Assembly: GCA_035506295.1 (NCBI GenBank)
Contig: DATJPR010000280.1
Coordinates: forward strand, 1-8,524
Origin: DATJPR01 sp035506295
GTDB lineage: Bacteria > Bacteroidota > Ignavibacteria > UBA10030 > UBA6906
Direction: 5' to 3'
DNA: 8,524 nucleotides
Every line of letters begins with the position of its first letter. The stretch's first letter is position 1. Made by a program: the position numbers and the translations under genes. Shown piece after piece: positions 1-6,427 of this stretch. The notes under the pieces are model-generated. The model had not been told where the DNA came from, searched no databases, and was given only the letters and a program-made list of their open reading frames with translations.

Positions 1-90
1 GATGTTCTGTCCGGTTCGATTTCTTCGCGGAGGGTCCGCTGGCCCGTCTCTGTTCGGTTTCGCGATTTAGTCCATCGACTACCGTCTATT

Positions 91-112
91 GACCAGTGTC
101 AATTGGTCTTTT
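91..112 (+). terminator. Weak candidate hairpin with T-run
   Basis: GACCA (91-95) and TGGTC (104-108) form a short inverted repeat, extendable by one wobble and one A-T pair, and TTTT follows at 109-112. It could end a plus-strand transcript arriving from beyond the left edge. The stem is short, and no convincing coding frame runs in from position 1, so this is only a candidate. Positions 1-154 show no other gene on either strand. Confidence 0.22.
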
Positions 113-114
113 CA

Positions 115-151
115 GTCCCGGGCCTGTCCCCGCCCTGTCCCGGGCCAGGCC
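115..151. repeat. GC-rich direct and inverted repeat cluster just after the DUF5020 gene
   Basis: The 10-mer GTCCCGGGCC occurs twice, at 115-124 and 137-146, start to start 22 bp. GGCCTG (121-126) is the reverse complement of CAGGCC (146-151). The cluster lies immediately downstream of the stop of the minus-strand gene ending at 155. A folded RNA here could help end or protect that transcript, but the minus strand has only a short AAAA and no T-run after the stem. The function is unknown and only the repeats themselves are certain. Confidence 0.45.
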
Positions 152-154
152 CCA

Positions 155-892
155 TTATAAATTGTACCTGACAGCGATCGTCGGCAACACCAACACCCGA
201 TCGTTCTGATACAGAATATGATAGTAGATGTTGACCTTCGATCCGACGAAAAAGTTGCCGGCAACGCGAAACCAGATCTGCGGCTCGCCGAAGAAGCAGA
301 CCCACTTCCCCTCCAGTCCTGCCGTCGCCGCGTCGCCATGGTCTCTGTTCTGCGACCAGAATTGTATGTCACCAGCGAATTCCGCGGTGTAGTTAAACAG
401 GCCCTTCCACCAATAGACCGTCGCCCGTATGTCGTGGCTTGGCCGCACAAACGCAGTGTGCATCGATGCAACGGCGATGTTGAAGACGGTCGAGTTCCAT
501 AGAACCGTCGTTGTCGCGCCGATCGAGTAGGTGTTCGCGATGTAATATCCATAGCTTCCCGGCTCGACAATACCCAACCCTCCGCTGTACTCAAGGTCCA
601 GGTAAACATCGGGATCCCAGAACTTTACTCCCTGGGTGAATTGCACGTAGACATTTCCGATATTCCCATTGGCCCCGGTGTAGTCGCATTGCGCCTGAAA
701 CATCGTCGATCCGGCACGGATGAACGACGTGTCGGGCGCGGCAGCCCGGAAATATTGATAGAAAAGCGTCATGTAATTCCGGGAAAAGCGCGTGGGGTCG
801 ATCGCATGCCGCGGATCGAAGTGCAGCTGCAATTGCTGGCAGAACAGCTGACCTGTCAGGAGTATCTGAAAGACAAGAATCCTATGGATCAT
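155..892 (-). CDS. Predicted outer-membrane beta-barrel protein, DUF5020-like
   Basis: This 245-residue protein starts with a short hydrophobic stretch (residues 4-18, ILVFQILLTGQLFC) that reads as a Sec signal peptide, probably cleaved before QLQLHFD. There is no proper lipobox: the residues before Cys18 are QLF. The mature part begins with QLHFD and is rich in alternating aromatic and polar strands. Near the end it has EPQIWFR (203-209), a strand NIYYHILYQ and the terminal VLPTIAVRYNL. This layout, with an early QLHxD, an EPQxW and a closing PTxxxxY strand, matches my memory of the DUF5020 family of Bacteroidota, which is distantly related to Tsx-type nucleoside channels. The likely site is the outer membrane; the substrate is unknown. 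Minus-strand GAGG sits 5 nt before the ATG and supports this start. The gene is divergent from the membrane protein at 1008. A plain beta-barrel of another family is the alternative. Confidence 0.72.
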   Translation of the reverse strand: MIHRILVFQILLTGQLFCQQLQLHFDPRHAIDPTRFSRNYMTLFYQYFRAAAPDTSFIRAGSTMFQAQCDYTGANGNIGNVYVQFTQGVKFWDPDVYLDLEYSGGLGIVEPGSYGYYIANTYSIGATTTVLWNSTVFNIAVASMHTAFVRPSHDIRATVYWWKGLFNYTAEFAGDIQFWSQNRDHGDAATAGLEGKWVCFFGEPQIWFRVAGNFFVGSKVNIYYHILYQNDRVLVLPTIAVRYNL

Positions 893-944
893 TATTTCCT
901 CGCGGTGTTCCTCCTGGAAAATACTCTCACTCCGGCAGATTGGT

Positions 945-997
945 GCGGAAACAGCGCGGAAATCTCGCGGAACTCACCGCTTGGCAGTCTCGCGGAA
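945..997. promoter_or_regulatory. Phased GCGGAA hexamers in the divergent upstream region
   Basis: GCGGAA occurs at 945-950, 956-961, 967-972 and 992-997. The first three starts are exactly 11 bp apart, about one helical turn, and the fourth lies 25 bp further on. The last two share the longer 10-mer TCTCGCGGAA (963-972 and 988-997). The copies fill much of the 115-bp gap (893-1007) between the divergent genes, so they could be protein-binding sites acting on either. The fourth copy overlaps the ribosome-binding sequence GGAAGGA of the plus-strand gene, so part of it may be explained by translation. I see no strong sigma-70 promoter in this gap. Confidence 0.35.
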
Positions 998-1007
998 GGA
1001 ACATACG

Positions 1008-2171
1008 ATGCGCGGGGATGAATATTCGGTGTTTGTTCTCCTCTTCAAGGAGGCATGCGCAAAATGCTTCGGCACTCCGCTCACGAAGCCTCTCACCGAA
1101 CCAGAAAGCCGGCGCCTGAGCGACGTGATTCTGGAACAGTCGGGGTTGGTGGTTGGATGGAAGAGCCTGAAGAACTATTCCGTGTTCGTGCTCGATCGGA
1201 AATCGGCGCGCGAAGAAAACCCATCGATCGCTACGCTTGACACTCTTGCCCGGTACGTCCTAAATGCACCCAAGTCGGATGAGGCCGCGAGGCAAAACCA
1301 GGACCAACACTTCCCGTTCTGGTTCCAATACCGGCAAGCGCGGCACGAAGGATCGCCACCGGCAAAAGGCAGACGATGGCTGTTCATTGCTGCGAGTTTG
1401 ATGCTGGCTTGCCTGATCTTGGTAGTGCTGAGACTCTTCGTTCTCGCGCCGAGAACAGCAGAGACGTTTGAGGAGAACTTTCATACTCTCAACGACGACT
1501 CTCTCGCTCTGCGAGGATGGGGCGTGTCGCACAAAGATGGGGATGCCTGGTCAAGGCGCGATGCGAGTCCGGGACATTTGACGCTGTACACGTTGCAGGG
1601 AGACAACTGGCCCGATTCAAACCATGCACCTGATGTGCGGAATCTCCTGTACAGAAAACTGTCCGGAGAATGCTTCGCTGTTGAAGCGCACCTTCTGCAT
1701 TTTGTGCCGAAAGCAAATTGGGAGCAGGCGGGACTCCTGCTGATGGAGGACACGGCGTTTGCGGGGAAAAGCGTACGGTTCTCGATCGCCTTCAACAACT
1801 ACCTGGGTGGATTTCCAGGCCCCGGGGAAATTCATCTCCAGGCGATCACCTGTCAGGGGAAACAATCCGAGAAGCCCGAAGAAGTCGTGCACACGACGGT
1901 CTTCACCCTGAACAACGAAACGGACAAGCTCGTGGAGGAAAACCTGAAGTACAGCGCTTTGAGGATTGAAAAGGAAGGGAAAGTTCTGCGATTTCTCTAT
2001 TCAGCCGGACCGATGGAAAACGCGGCGTTCAAGGAGGTGGGGCGACACGAGTTCTCGTTCGAGCCGAGATATGTCGCGCTGGTCGCGCTCCGGGGATTTG
2101 TCAAGGACACGACCTCAATCCCCGCGGTCTTCTCTTTGTTCAGAGTTGTTCCGATGCCGTGCGGGAGCTGA
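1008..2171 (+). CDS. Single-pass membrane protein: Bacteroidota-type N-terminal domain plus concanavalin-like ectodomain
   Basis: The protein has 387 residues from the ATG at 1008, chosen because GGAAGGA (994-1000) lies 7 nt upstream. An in-frame TTG at 981 lacks such a site. Residues 1-87 resemble a small helical domain frequent in Bacteroidota proteins, with SRRLSDVILEQSG (34-46), the 'SLKNY' element (53-57) and NPSIATLDTLARYVL (71-85). In relatives this pattern reads like S-x-x-TLKRY followed by a TLD-x-LA segment, suggestive of a helix-turn-helix-like fold. Residues 124-147 form one hydrophobic membrane segment preceded by RR, so the N-terminus should be cytoplasmic. Residues 150-387 are beta-rich. 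PGHLTLYT (188-195), NLLYRKL (212-218) and WEQAGLLLMED (238-248) recall the concanavalin-like domain found at the end of GH43 beta-xylosidases and in DUF1349 proteins. The architecture suggests a sensor or anchor that reads a glycan-like ligand outside the cytoplasm; that is inference. No glycosidase acid/base residues are identifiable. Confidence 0.7.
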   Translation: MRGDEYSVFVLLFKEACAKCFGTPLTKPLTEPESRRLSDVILEQSGLVVGWKSLKNYSVFVLDRKSAREENPSIATLDTLARYVLNAPKSDEAARQNQDQHFPFWFQYRQARHEGSPPAKGRRWLFIAASLMLACLILVVLRLFVLAPRTAETFEENFHTLNDDSLALRGWGVSHKDGDAWSRRDASPGHLTLYTLQGDNWPDSNHAPDVRNLLYRKLSGECFAVEAHLLHFVPKANWEQAGLLLMEDTAFAGKSVRFSIAFNNYLGGFPGPGEIHLQAITCQGKQSEKPEEVVHTTVFTLNNETDKLVEENLKYSALRIEKEGKVLRFLYSAGPMENAAFKEVGRHEFSFEPRYVALVALRGFVKDTTSIPAVFSLFRVVPMPCGS

Positions 2172-2189
2172 GGAAGAGAGCGGCTCCCG
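2162..2189. terminator. Candidate bidirectional hairpin between convergent genes
   Basis: CGGGAGC (2162-2168) and GCTCCCG (2183-2189) form a perfect 7-bp inverted repeat with a 14-nt loop. It includes the stop codon of the plus-strand membrane protein gene and lies 7 bp from the stop of the convergent GalT-like gene (2196). Only 24 bp separate the two stops. The position suits a shared terminator, but neither strand carries a good T-run after the stem. Confidence 0.3.
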
Positions 2190-2195
2190 GCGGTT

Positions 2196-3515
2196 CTACT
2201 TCAAATAGTACTTCAGTGGATTCGGATCCACCCGGCATTCCTCGGCGAGGCGCAGCCACCCAATCCGCTTGTCGTCGCGAAGCTTGTAGAGGTTCGGCAC
2301 AAGCTTGTCCCGCAGCTCGATCGGCGTCAACGGGTTGATGAAGATGCTCGTCCCCCCTTCGAAGCCCGCCGGAACGTTGACGCGCCACTTGATCAGGATG
2401 TGCCACGGCATTTTGTAAACGGCGTCGATCGGCGTGTAGTACCACTCCTCATTGCACGAAATCTGCCCTCCCATCGCGGCGTGGATCGCGTGCACGAGGT
2501 CCGACATGCCGCGGATCTCGTCGTCGTTGTGCTCATACGGGCGCCCCGCCTGTGAGCGGGAATAGATCTCGATGGTGGGATACCGGTGGCCGATTCCCGC
2601 GACAGCGATCGCGAAATCGTTCTCCGCGAAGATAAGGTTGTGGTGGGCGGCGAAGTTTGCGGCGAATTCATTGAAGACGTTCCCGTCTTCGCGCAGCATT
2701 TTGATCTGGTTCTGAATCGACGCGCCCCACTCGTCGAGCGAGACGAGCTGTTTGTGCAGATGATCGAACGACGCACCCGCTGCCCGCCGCCAGTTCTGAA
2801 ACACGCTGATGTACCGCACGTAGCGGTTGTTTTGGGCAATGTCCTGGATGGCGTCGATGGTGAATCGGAAATACCTGAAGTGTTCTTCAGCGTTCATGTC
2901 GCCGGAGGCGAACACATCGGTGTTGTATTGGGCATTCTCGCGATAATGCCGCTTCGCGATGATCAGCTCGTGCCCCCCGCCGAAGAAGGCATCCGCGATG
3001 GCGAACTTCTCGTTCATCGGGATCTTTTCGATCTGTTCGTCGGTCTTCCCTTCCTGGCGCAGCTTGTAGGTGATGATGTCCGTGATGTGCTTGAGTCCCG
3101 CAGGGTTGGCGAGATAGGCCTCGCGCCATCGCTGCCGGGCGGGCGGGATCTTATAGGCGTAGTTCTTCCGCCAGTAGTCCAGCGTGACAATCTCGAACAT
3201 GTTGCCGCTGCGCCGGAATTCGGCCGTCGTCTCGAAGTACTTGTCCGGCGGCAGCGTGTCGATGCGCTCCCATCGCCCGTCCTGCCAGCGGACGAGCCGC
3301 GACTTTTCCGGCGGGGTCTCGTAGTAGCGCGGCGGACAGAAGCTGCAATAGTCTTCCGGGGAATGCCGCTCGAGCGGCTCCGCGTATTCCGGGACTTCAT
3401 TGGTGATCGGCTTGCTTCGTCGGCCCGGTACGGCCCACACCTCGGTGCCGGTGAACGGATTCACCTGTTTCACCGTGCCGTCGGGCATGATGTTGTAGAG
3501 ATTCACCAATTGCAT
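2196..3515 (-). CDS. GalT-like nucleotidyltransferase, HIT superfamily (DUF4921-type)
   Basis: The frame is open to an ATG at 3638, but that start lies 109 nt inside the upstream mutase gene. The ATG at 3515 is preferred: it begins MQLVNLYN, has GAAGGTG 5 nt upstream and gives a 14-bp gap. The product has 439 residues. Three GalT hallmarks are visible. CSFC (57-60) matches the zinc-binding CxxC. GGGHELIIAKRHY (179-191) matches the 'HEVIxxxPxH' strand. HLHKQ (252-256) matches the catalytic H-x-H-x-Q, where His254 would be the nucleotidylated residue. The opening TVKQVNPFTGTEVWAVPGR is what I recall from proteins annotated DUF4921, often called galactose-1-phosphate uridylyltransferase. The protein is longer than E. 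coli GalT (about 350 residues) and lacks the classical HPHGQ spelling, so substrate and nucleotide are uncertain. It probably moves a nucleotide between a sugar 1-phosphate and a nucleotide-activated donor in the cytoplasm. Its position just after a hexose mutase fits that role. Confidence 0.82.
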   Translation of the reverse strand: MQLVNLYNIMPDGTVKQVNPFTGTEVWAVPGRRSKPITNEVPEYAEPLERHSPEDYCSFCPPRYYETPPEKSRLVRWQDGRWERIDTLPPDKYFETTAEFRRSGNMFEIVTLDYWRKNYAYKIPPARQRWREAYLANPAGLKHITDIITYKLRQEGKTDEQIEKIPMNEKFAIADAFFGGGHELIIAKRHYRENAQYNTDVFASGDMNAEEHFRYFRFTIDAIQDIAQNNRYVRYISVFQNWRRAAGASFDHLHKQLVSLDEWGASIQNQIKMLREDGNVFNEFAANFAAHHNLIFAENDFAIAVAGIGHRYPTIEIYSRSQAGRPYEHNDDEIRGMSDLVHAIHAAMGGQISCNEEWYYTPIDAVYKMPWHILIKWRVNVPAGFEGGTSIFINPLTPIELRDKLVPNLYKLRDDKRIGWLRLAEECRVDPNPLKYYLK

Positions 3516-3529
3516 CAAGACACCTTCGG

Positions 3530-4933
3530 TCAGTGGCTCGTCGCTGCTTGCAAGAGTTGGTCGACCATACTCACGCTTGTTCCCTCCGCGTAAAAACGGA
3601 TCAGCGGCTCTGTCCCTGAGGCTCGCACCAGTACCCATCCACCCTCCACAAAAAACTTGAAGCCGTCCGTGTCCTTCCTACCGGTGACACGGTAGCCTCC
3701 AATCTCCTTGATCCCCTTCTGGTACGCACGCATGATCCTGGTTTTTTCCCGCTCCGTGGTATGGAGATCGATTCTCTTGAACTCGTGGTTTCCGAATTCG
3801 TCCATCAGCTCCTGGACGAGCTCGCTCAGTTTCTTTCCGCGGACCGACATCAGCTCGCACAGCATCAGTCCGAGGAATATCCCGTCGCGTTCGGGGATGT
3901 GCCCCTTGACGCCGAGGCCCCCCGATTCTTCGCCGCCGATCAGGACGTCGCGCTCCGTCATCATCCTGCAGATGTGCTTGAACCCGATCGGCGTCTCCAG
4001 CATTTGCAGGCCGTATTTCTTGCACTGATCGTCGACCATCTGCGTCACGGAGAACGACTTCACGACATCGCCTCGAAGTCCCTTCTGTTCGTACAGATAC
4101 TTCAGCAGCAGCGAAAAGATCCGGTGGGAATCGACGAAGTTACCCTTCTCATCCACGGCTCCGATGCGGTCCGCGTCGCCGTCCGTGGCGATGCCGATGT
4201 CGTATCCTCCAGCGGCGATCGTCTGCATCAGTTCGGTCAGGTTCGAGGCAAGCGGCTCGGGATTGACGCCCGCAAACGAAGGGTTATAGATGTGATGGAT
4301 CTGCTTGATCCCGGGAAGCACGTCGTCGAGCACTCCCTGCCCGGCGCCGTACATCACGTCGTACATGATTCTGAGGCCGGAGCTCTTGATCCTGTTCAGG
4401 TCGATCTTCGTGGCAAGATCGCTGAGGTAGCGCTGTCGCATGTCGATCATGGTGACCTTCTTCTTTGTCACCAATTGATCGACGGAGAGCTTCGGCGCCG
4501 GGACGGTTTTCAGCTTCATCACCTTCGCGAGCTCGAGCTCGACCTTCGCAATCATCTCCGGGTGCGCCGGTCCGCCGAAGTCTCCCTTGATCTTGAAGCC
4601 GTTGTACCGCGGCGGGTTGTGGCTTGCGGTGATCACAATGCCGCCCGCGGCGTTGTCCAGCTTGGTGAGCAGCGACACCATGGGTGTGCTGACGATGCTC
4701 CCCGCGAGCTTCACCTTGATGCCATTTTCGGCGAAGACCTGCGCCGAGCGTTCGGCGAATTCGCGCGACATGAACCGGGCATCATACCCGATGACGATGC
4801 CGTTCCGGATCTTCTTGTGCTTCTTGAAGTAGCGTGCGGTCGCGACGGCCACGCGGTCGAGATTCGAGAACGTGAAGTCATCCGCGATCACCGCTCGCCA
4901 ACCGTCGGTGCCGAATTTGATGCTTACGCCCAT
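3530..4933 (-). CDS. Alpha-D-phosphohexomutase, phosphoglucomutase/phosphomannomutase family
   Basis: This 467-residue protein has all four landmarks of the superfamily. They are the phosphoserine loop TASHNP (102-107, Ser104), the Mg-binding loop DGDADR (251-256), the sugar-recognition loop GEESGG (334-339) and the phosphate-binding loop RASGTEP (437-443). The N-terminal FGTDGWRAVI (7-16) is also typical. It interconverts hexose 6-phosphate and hexose 1-phosphate in the cytoplasm through a bisphosphate intermediate. GEESGG resembles glucose-type enzymes more than the GEQSGH of phosphoglucosamine mutase (GlmM), so phosphoglucomutase activity is the first guess and mannose activity is possible. 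AGGGAG lies 4 nt before the ATG, which immediately precedes the conserved region. The gene ends 14 bp before the GalT-like gene, so the two are probably co-transcribed: the mutase would supply the sugar 1-phosphate used next. Transcription from eno, 78 bp upstream, is also possible. Confidence 0.95.
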   Translation of the reverse strand: MGVSIKFGTDGWRAVIADDFTFSNLDRVAVATARYFKKHKKIRNGIVIGYDARFMSREFAERSAQVFAENGIKVKLAGSIVSTPMVSLLTKLDNAAGGIVITASHNPPRYNGFKIKGDFGGPAHPEMIAKVELELAKVMKLKTVPAPKLSVDQLVTKKKVTMIDMRQRYLSDLATKIDLNRIKSSGLRIMYDVMYGAGQGVLDDVLPGIKQIHHIYNPSFAGVNPEPLASNLTELMQTIAAGGYDIGIATDGDADRIGAVDEKGNFVDSHRIFSLLLKYLYEQKGLRGDVVKSFSVTQMVDDQCKKYGLQMLETPIGFKHICRMMTERDVLIGGEESGGLGVKGHIPERDGIFLGLMLCELMSVRGKKLSELVQELMDEFGNHEFKRIDLHTTEREKTRIMRAYQKGIKEIGGYRVTGRKDTDGFKFFVEGGWVLVRASGTEPLIRFYAEGTSVSMVDQLLQAATSH

Positions 4934-4967
4934 GTGTGCTCCCTGGATGATCAGGCCGTGAGACGAG

Positions 4968-4998
4968 CACCCCCGGCCGAGTGTCGCAGCCGGGGGTG
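4968..4998 (-). terminator. Strong GC hairpin between eno and the hexomutase gene
   Basis: CACCCCCGGC (4968-4977) and GCCGGGGGTG (4989-4998) are perfect reverse complements, giving a 10-bp stem with an 11-nt loop. It lies 14 bp past the eno stop and about 35 bp before the mutase start. There is no T-run on the minus strand (CTCGTCTCAC follows). It may be a weak or Rho-assisted terminator, or an mRNA processing or stability element that sets different levels for eno and the downstream pair. Confidence 0.45.
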
Positions 4999-5011
4999 TT
5001 CTCCGCTGAGG

Positions 5012-6301
5012 TTACTTTCCCTTCTTGTACATTGCAAGGCCGGGATAGATTGCACAGTCGCCGAGCTCTTCCTCGATCCGGATGAGCTGATTGTATTTCG
5101 CAATCCGATCCGTGCGGCTTGCGGACCCGGTCTTGATCTGCCCGACGTTCGTCGCCACCGCGATATCGGCGATGGTTGCATCCTCGGTCTCGCCCGAGCG
5201 GTGGCTGATCACGCTGGTGTAGCCCGCCTTCTTTGCCATCTCGATCGCGTCGAGCGTCTCCGTCAGCGTGCCGATCTGGTTCACCTTGATCAGGATGGAG
5301 TTTGCGACGCCAAGGTCGATGCCCTTCTGGAGGAACTTGGTGTTGGTCACAAACACGTCATCGCCGACAATTTGAATCTTCTTGCCGAGCGCATCGGTCA
5401 TGATCTTCCAGCCGTCCCAATCGCCCTCTGCCATTCCGTCCTCGATGGACACGATGGGATACTTGTTCACCCACGCCTCATAGAACTTCACGATCTGCTC
5501 CGGAGTTTTGGAGGACTTGTCGGACTTCGAGAAGACGTACTTCCCGTTGTCGAAAAACTCGCTGGAAGCGGGATCGAGCGCAAGGAACACATCCTTGCCC
5601 GGTGCGTAGTTCGCCTTCTGGATCGCCTCGAGAATGACTTCGACCGCTTCTTCGTTCGATTTCAGATTGGGTGCAAAGCCGCCCTCGTCGCCGACGGCCG
5701 TATTATAGCCCTTCTTCGAGAGCACGGATTTCAGCGCGTGGAAAACCTCTGCGCCCATCCGCAGCGCCTCGGCGAACGTCGGGGCATTCGCAGGAACGAT
5801 CATGAATTCCTGGATATCGACGTTGTTGTCGGCGTGCTTGCCGCCGTTCAGAATATTCATCATCGGTACGGGAATCGTCTTCGCGTTCACGCCGCCGATG
5901 TACTTATAGAGGGGGACCTTCAGCGATTTCGCTGCGGCCTTCGCGACGGCCAGCGAAACGCCGAGGATGGCATTGGCGCCGAGCTTCGCTTTGGTCGGCG
6001 TCCCATCGAGTCCGATCATCAGCGCGTCGATTTCGGTCTGATCGAGCGCATCGAGTCCGACAACGTTCTCCGCAAGCGTGGTATTGACGTTCTCCACCGC
6101 GGTGAGGACGCCCTTTCCGTTGTAGCGGGCCTTGTCGCCGTCCCGCAGTTCGACGGCTTCGTTTTCGCCTGTCGATGCTCCGCTCGGTACCGCCGCCCGG
6201 CCGAGTGTGCCGTTTTCCAGAACGACATCGACTTCGATCGTGGGGTTGCCGCGGGAATCAAGAATCTCTCTTCCGACAACATCTTCAATGGTCGTGCTCA
6301 T
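5012..6301 (-). CDS. eno: Enolase (phosphopyruvate hydratase)
   Basis: The protein has 429 residues, the normal length for bacterial enolase. It converts 2-phosphoglycerate to phosphoenolpyruvate in glycolysis and the reverse in gluconeogenesis, and in many bacteria it also joins the RNA degradosome. The ATG at 6301 is chosen over an in-frame ATG 21 nt upstream: AGGAGAG sits 4 nt before it and the protein then begins MSTTIEDVVGREILDSRGNP like its relatives. Visible landmarks are the mobile loop PSGASTG (39-45), the catalytic acid/base Glu206 in GDEGGF, and the Mg ligands Asp243 (LDPASSEF), Glu287 (SIEDGM) and Asp314 (GDD). Catalytic Lys339 lies in the signature ILIKVNQIGTLTET (336-349), followed by SHRSGETED (366-374). 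All sit three residues below E. coli numbering. It is the first gene of the minus-strand group and diverges from ilvD. Nothing is missing or unusual. Confidence 0.99.
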   Translation of the reverse strand: MSTTIEDVVGREILDSRGNPTIEVDVVLENGTLGRAAVPSGASTGENEAVELRDGDKARYNGKGVLTAVENVNTTLAENVVGLDALDQTEIDALMIGLDGTPTKAKLGANAILGVSLAVAKAAAKSLKVPLYKYIGGVNAKTIPVPMMNILNGGKHADNNVDIQEFMIVPANAPTFAEALRMGAEVFHALKSVLSKKGYNTAVGDEGGFAPNLKSNEEAVEVILEAIQKANYAPGKDVFLALDPASSEFFDNGKYVFSKSDKSSKTPEQIVKFYEAWVNKYPIVSIEDGMAEGDWDGWKIMTDALGKKIQIVGDDVFVTNTKFLQKGIDLGVANSILIKVNQIGTLTETLDAIEMAKKAGYTSVISHRSGETEDATIADIAVATNVGQIKTGSASRTDRIAKYNQLIRIEEELGDCAIYPGLAMYKKGK

Positions 6302-6340
6302 GTGCTCTCCTGGCTGGATCAAGATGAACCACGTTTCATT

Positions 6341-6403
6341 TCAAGTACAAAAGAACGAAAATTCGATTTAGAAATGCAATGGAATGATCGCGGTGGTACT
6401 TGA
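6341..6403. promoter_or_regulatory. 8-bp inverted repeat pair between eno and ilvD
   Basis: TCAAGTAC (6341-6348) and GTACTTGA (6396-6403) are perfect reverse complements, 55 bp apart start to start. The left arm touches the candidate eno promoter and the right arm overlaps the candidate ilvD -35 box. This would suit a regulator acting on both divergent genes. An 8-bp inverted match somewhere in 260 bp is quite likely by chance, so the call is weak. Confidence 0.2.
6348..6379 (-). promoter_or_regulatory. eno: Tentative eno promoter
   Basis: On the minus strand TTG (6379-6377) is followed after 21 nt by TTCTTTTG (6355-6348). This resembles the Bacteroidota primary-sigma pattern (TTG, then TAnnTTTG), with one mismatch at the A. 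Transcription would start around 6340, leaving a leader of about 40 nt before the eno start at 6301. It rests on pattern matching alone. Confidence 0.25.
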
Positions 6404-6427
6404 TTGGGAACAGCTTTTCCTTATATT
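6400..6427 (+). promoter_or_regulatory. ilvD: Candidate sigma-70-like promoter of ilvD
   Basis: TTGATT (6400-6405) and TATATT (6422-6427) are separated by 16 bp, matching the -35 and -10 consensus at 4/6 and 5/6 positions in an AT-rich island. A start near 6434 would give an untranslated leader of about 130 nt before ilvD. Its place inside the longest in-frame ilvD extension also argues that translation does not begin at 6384. Confidence 0.38.

Noticed and set aside
1..171. An open plus-strand frame from position 1 that could be the tail of a gene beyond the left edge
   Set aside because: The translation has no family-like sequence and runs through the GC-rich repeats into the 3' end of the opposite-strand gene.
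981..1007. Upstream TTG start for the membrane protein
   Set aside because: GGAAGGA is ideally placed for the ATG at 1008, and the nine extra residues show no conserved feature.
2586..3593. A 335-codon plus-strand frame opposite the GalT-like gene
   Set aside because: It is a shadow frame. The minus strand carries clear CxxC and H-x-H-x-Q motifs, and the plus-strand product has no domain-like features.
3516..3638. A 41-residue N-terminal extension of the GalT-like protein from the ATG at 3638
   Set aside because: It would overlap the mutase gene by 109 bp and is encoded by that gene's conserved 3' end. The ATG at 3515 has its own ribosome site and begins the family-like sequence.
3761..6403. 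An 880-codon open frame on the plus strand, antisense to eno and the mutase gene
   Set aside because: It is long but spans two real genes and their intergenic hairpin. Its product is rich in His, Asp, Arg and Val in the manner of antisense frames of GC-biased genes, and it has no recognisable domain. eno and the mutase are unmistakable on the other strand.
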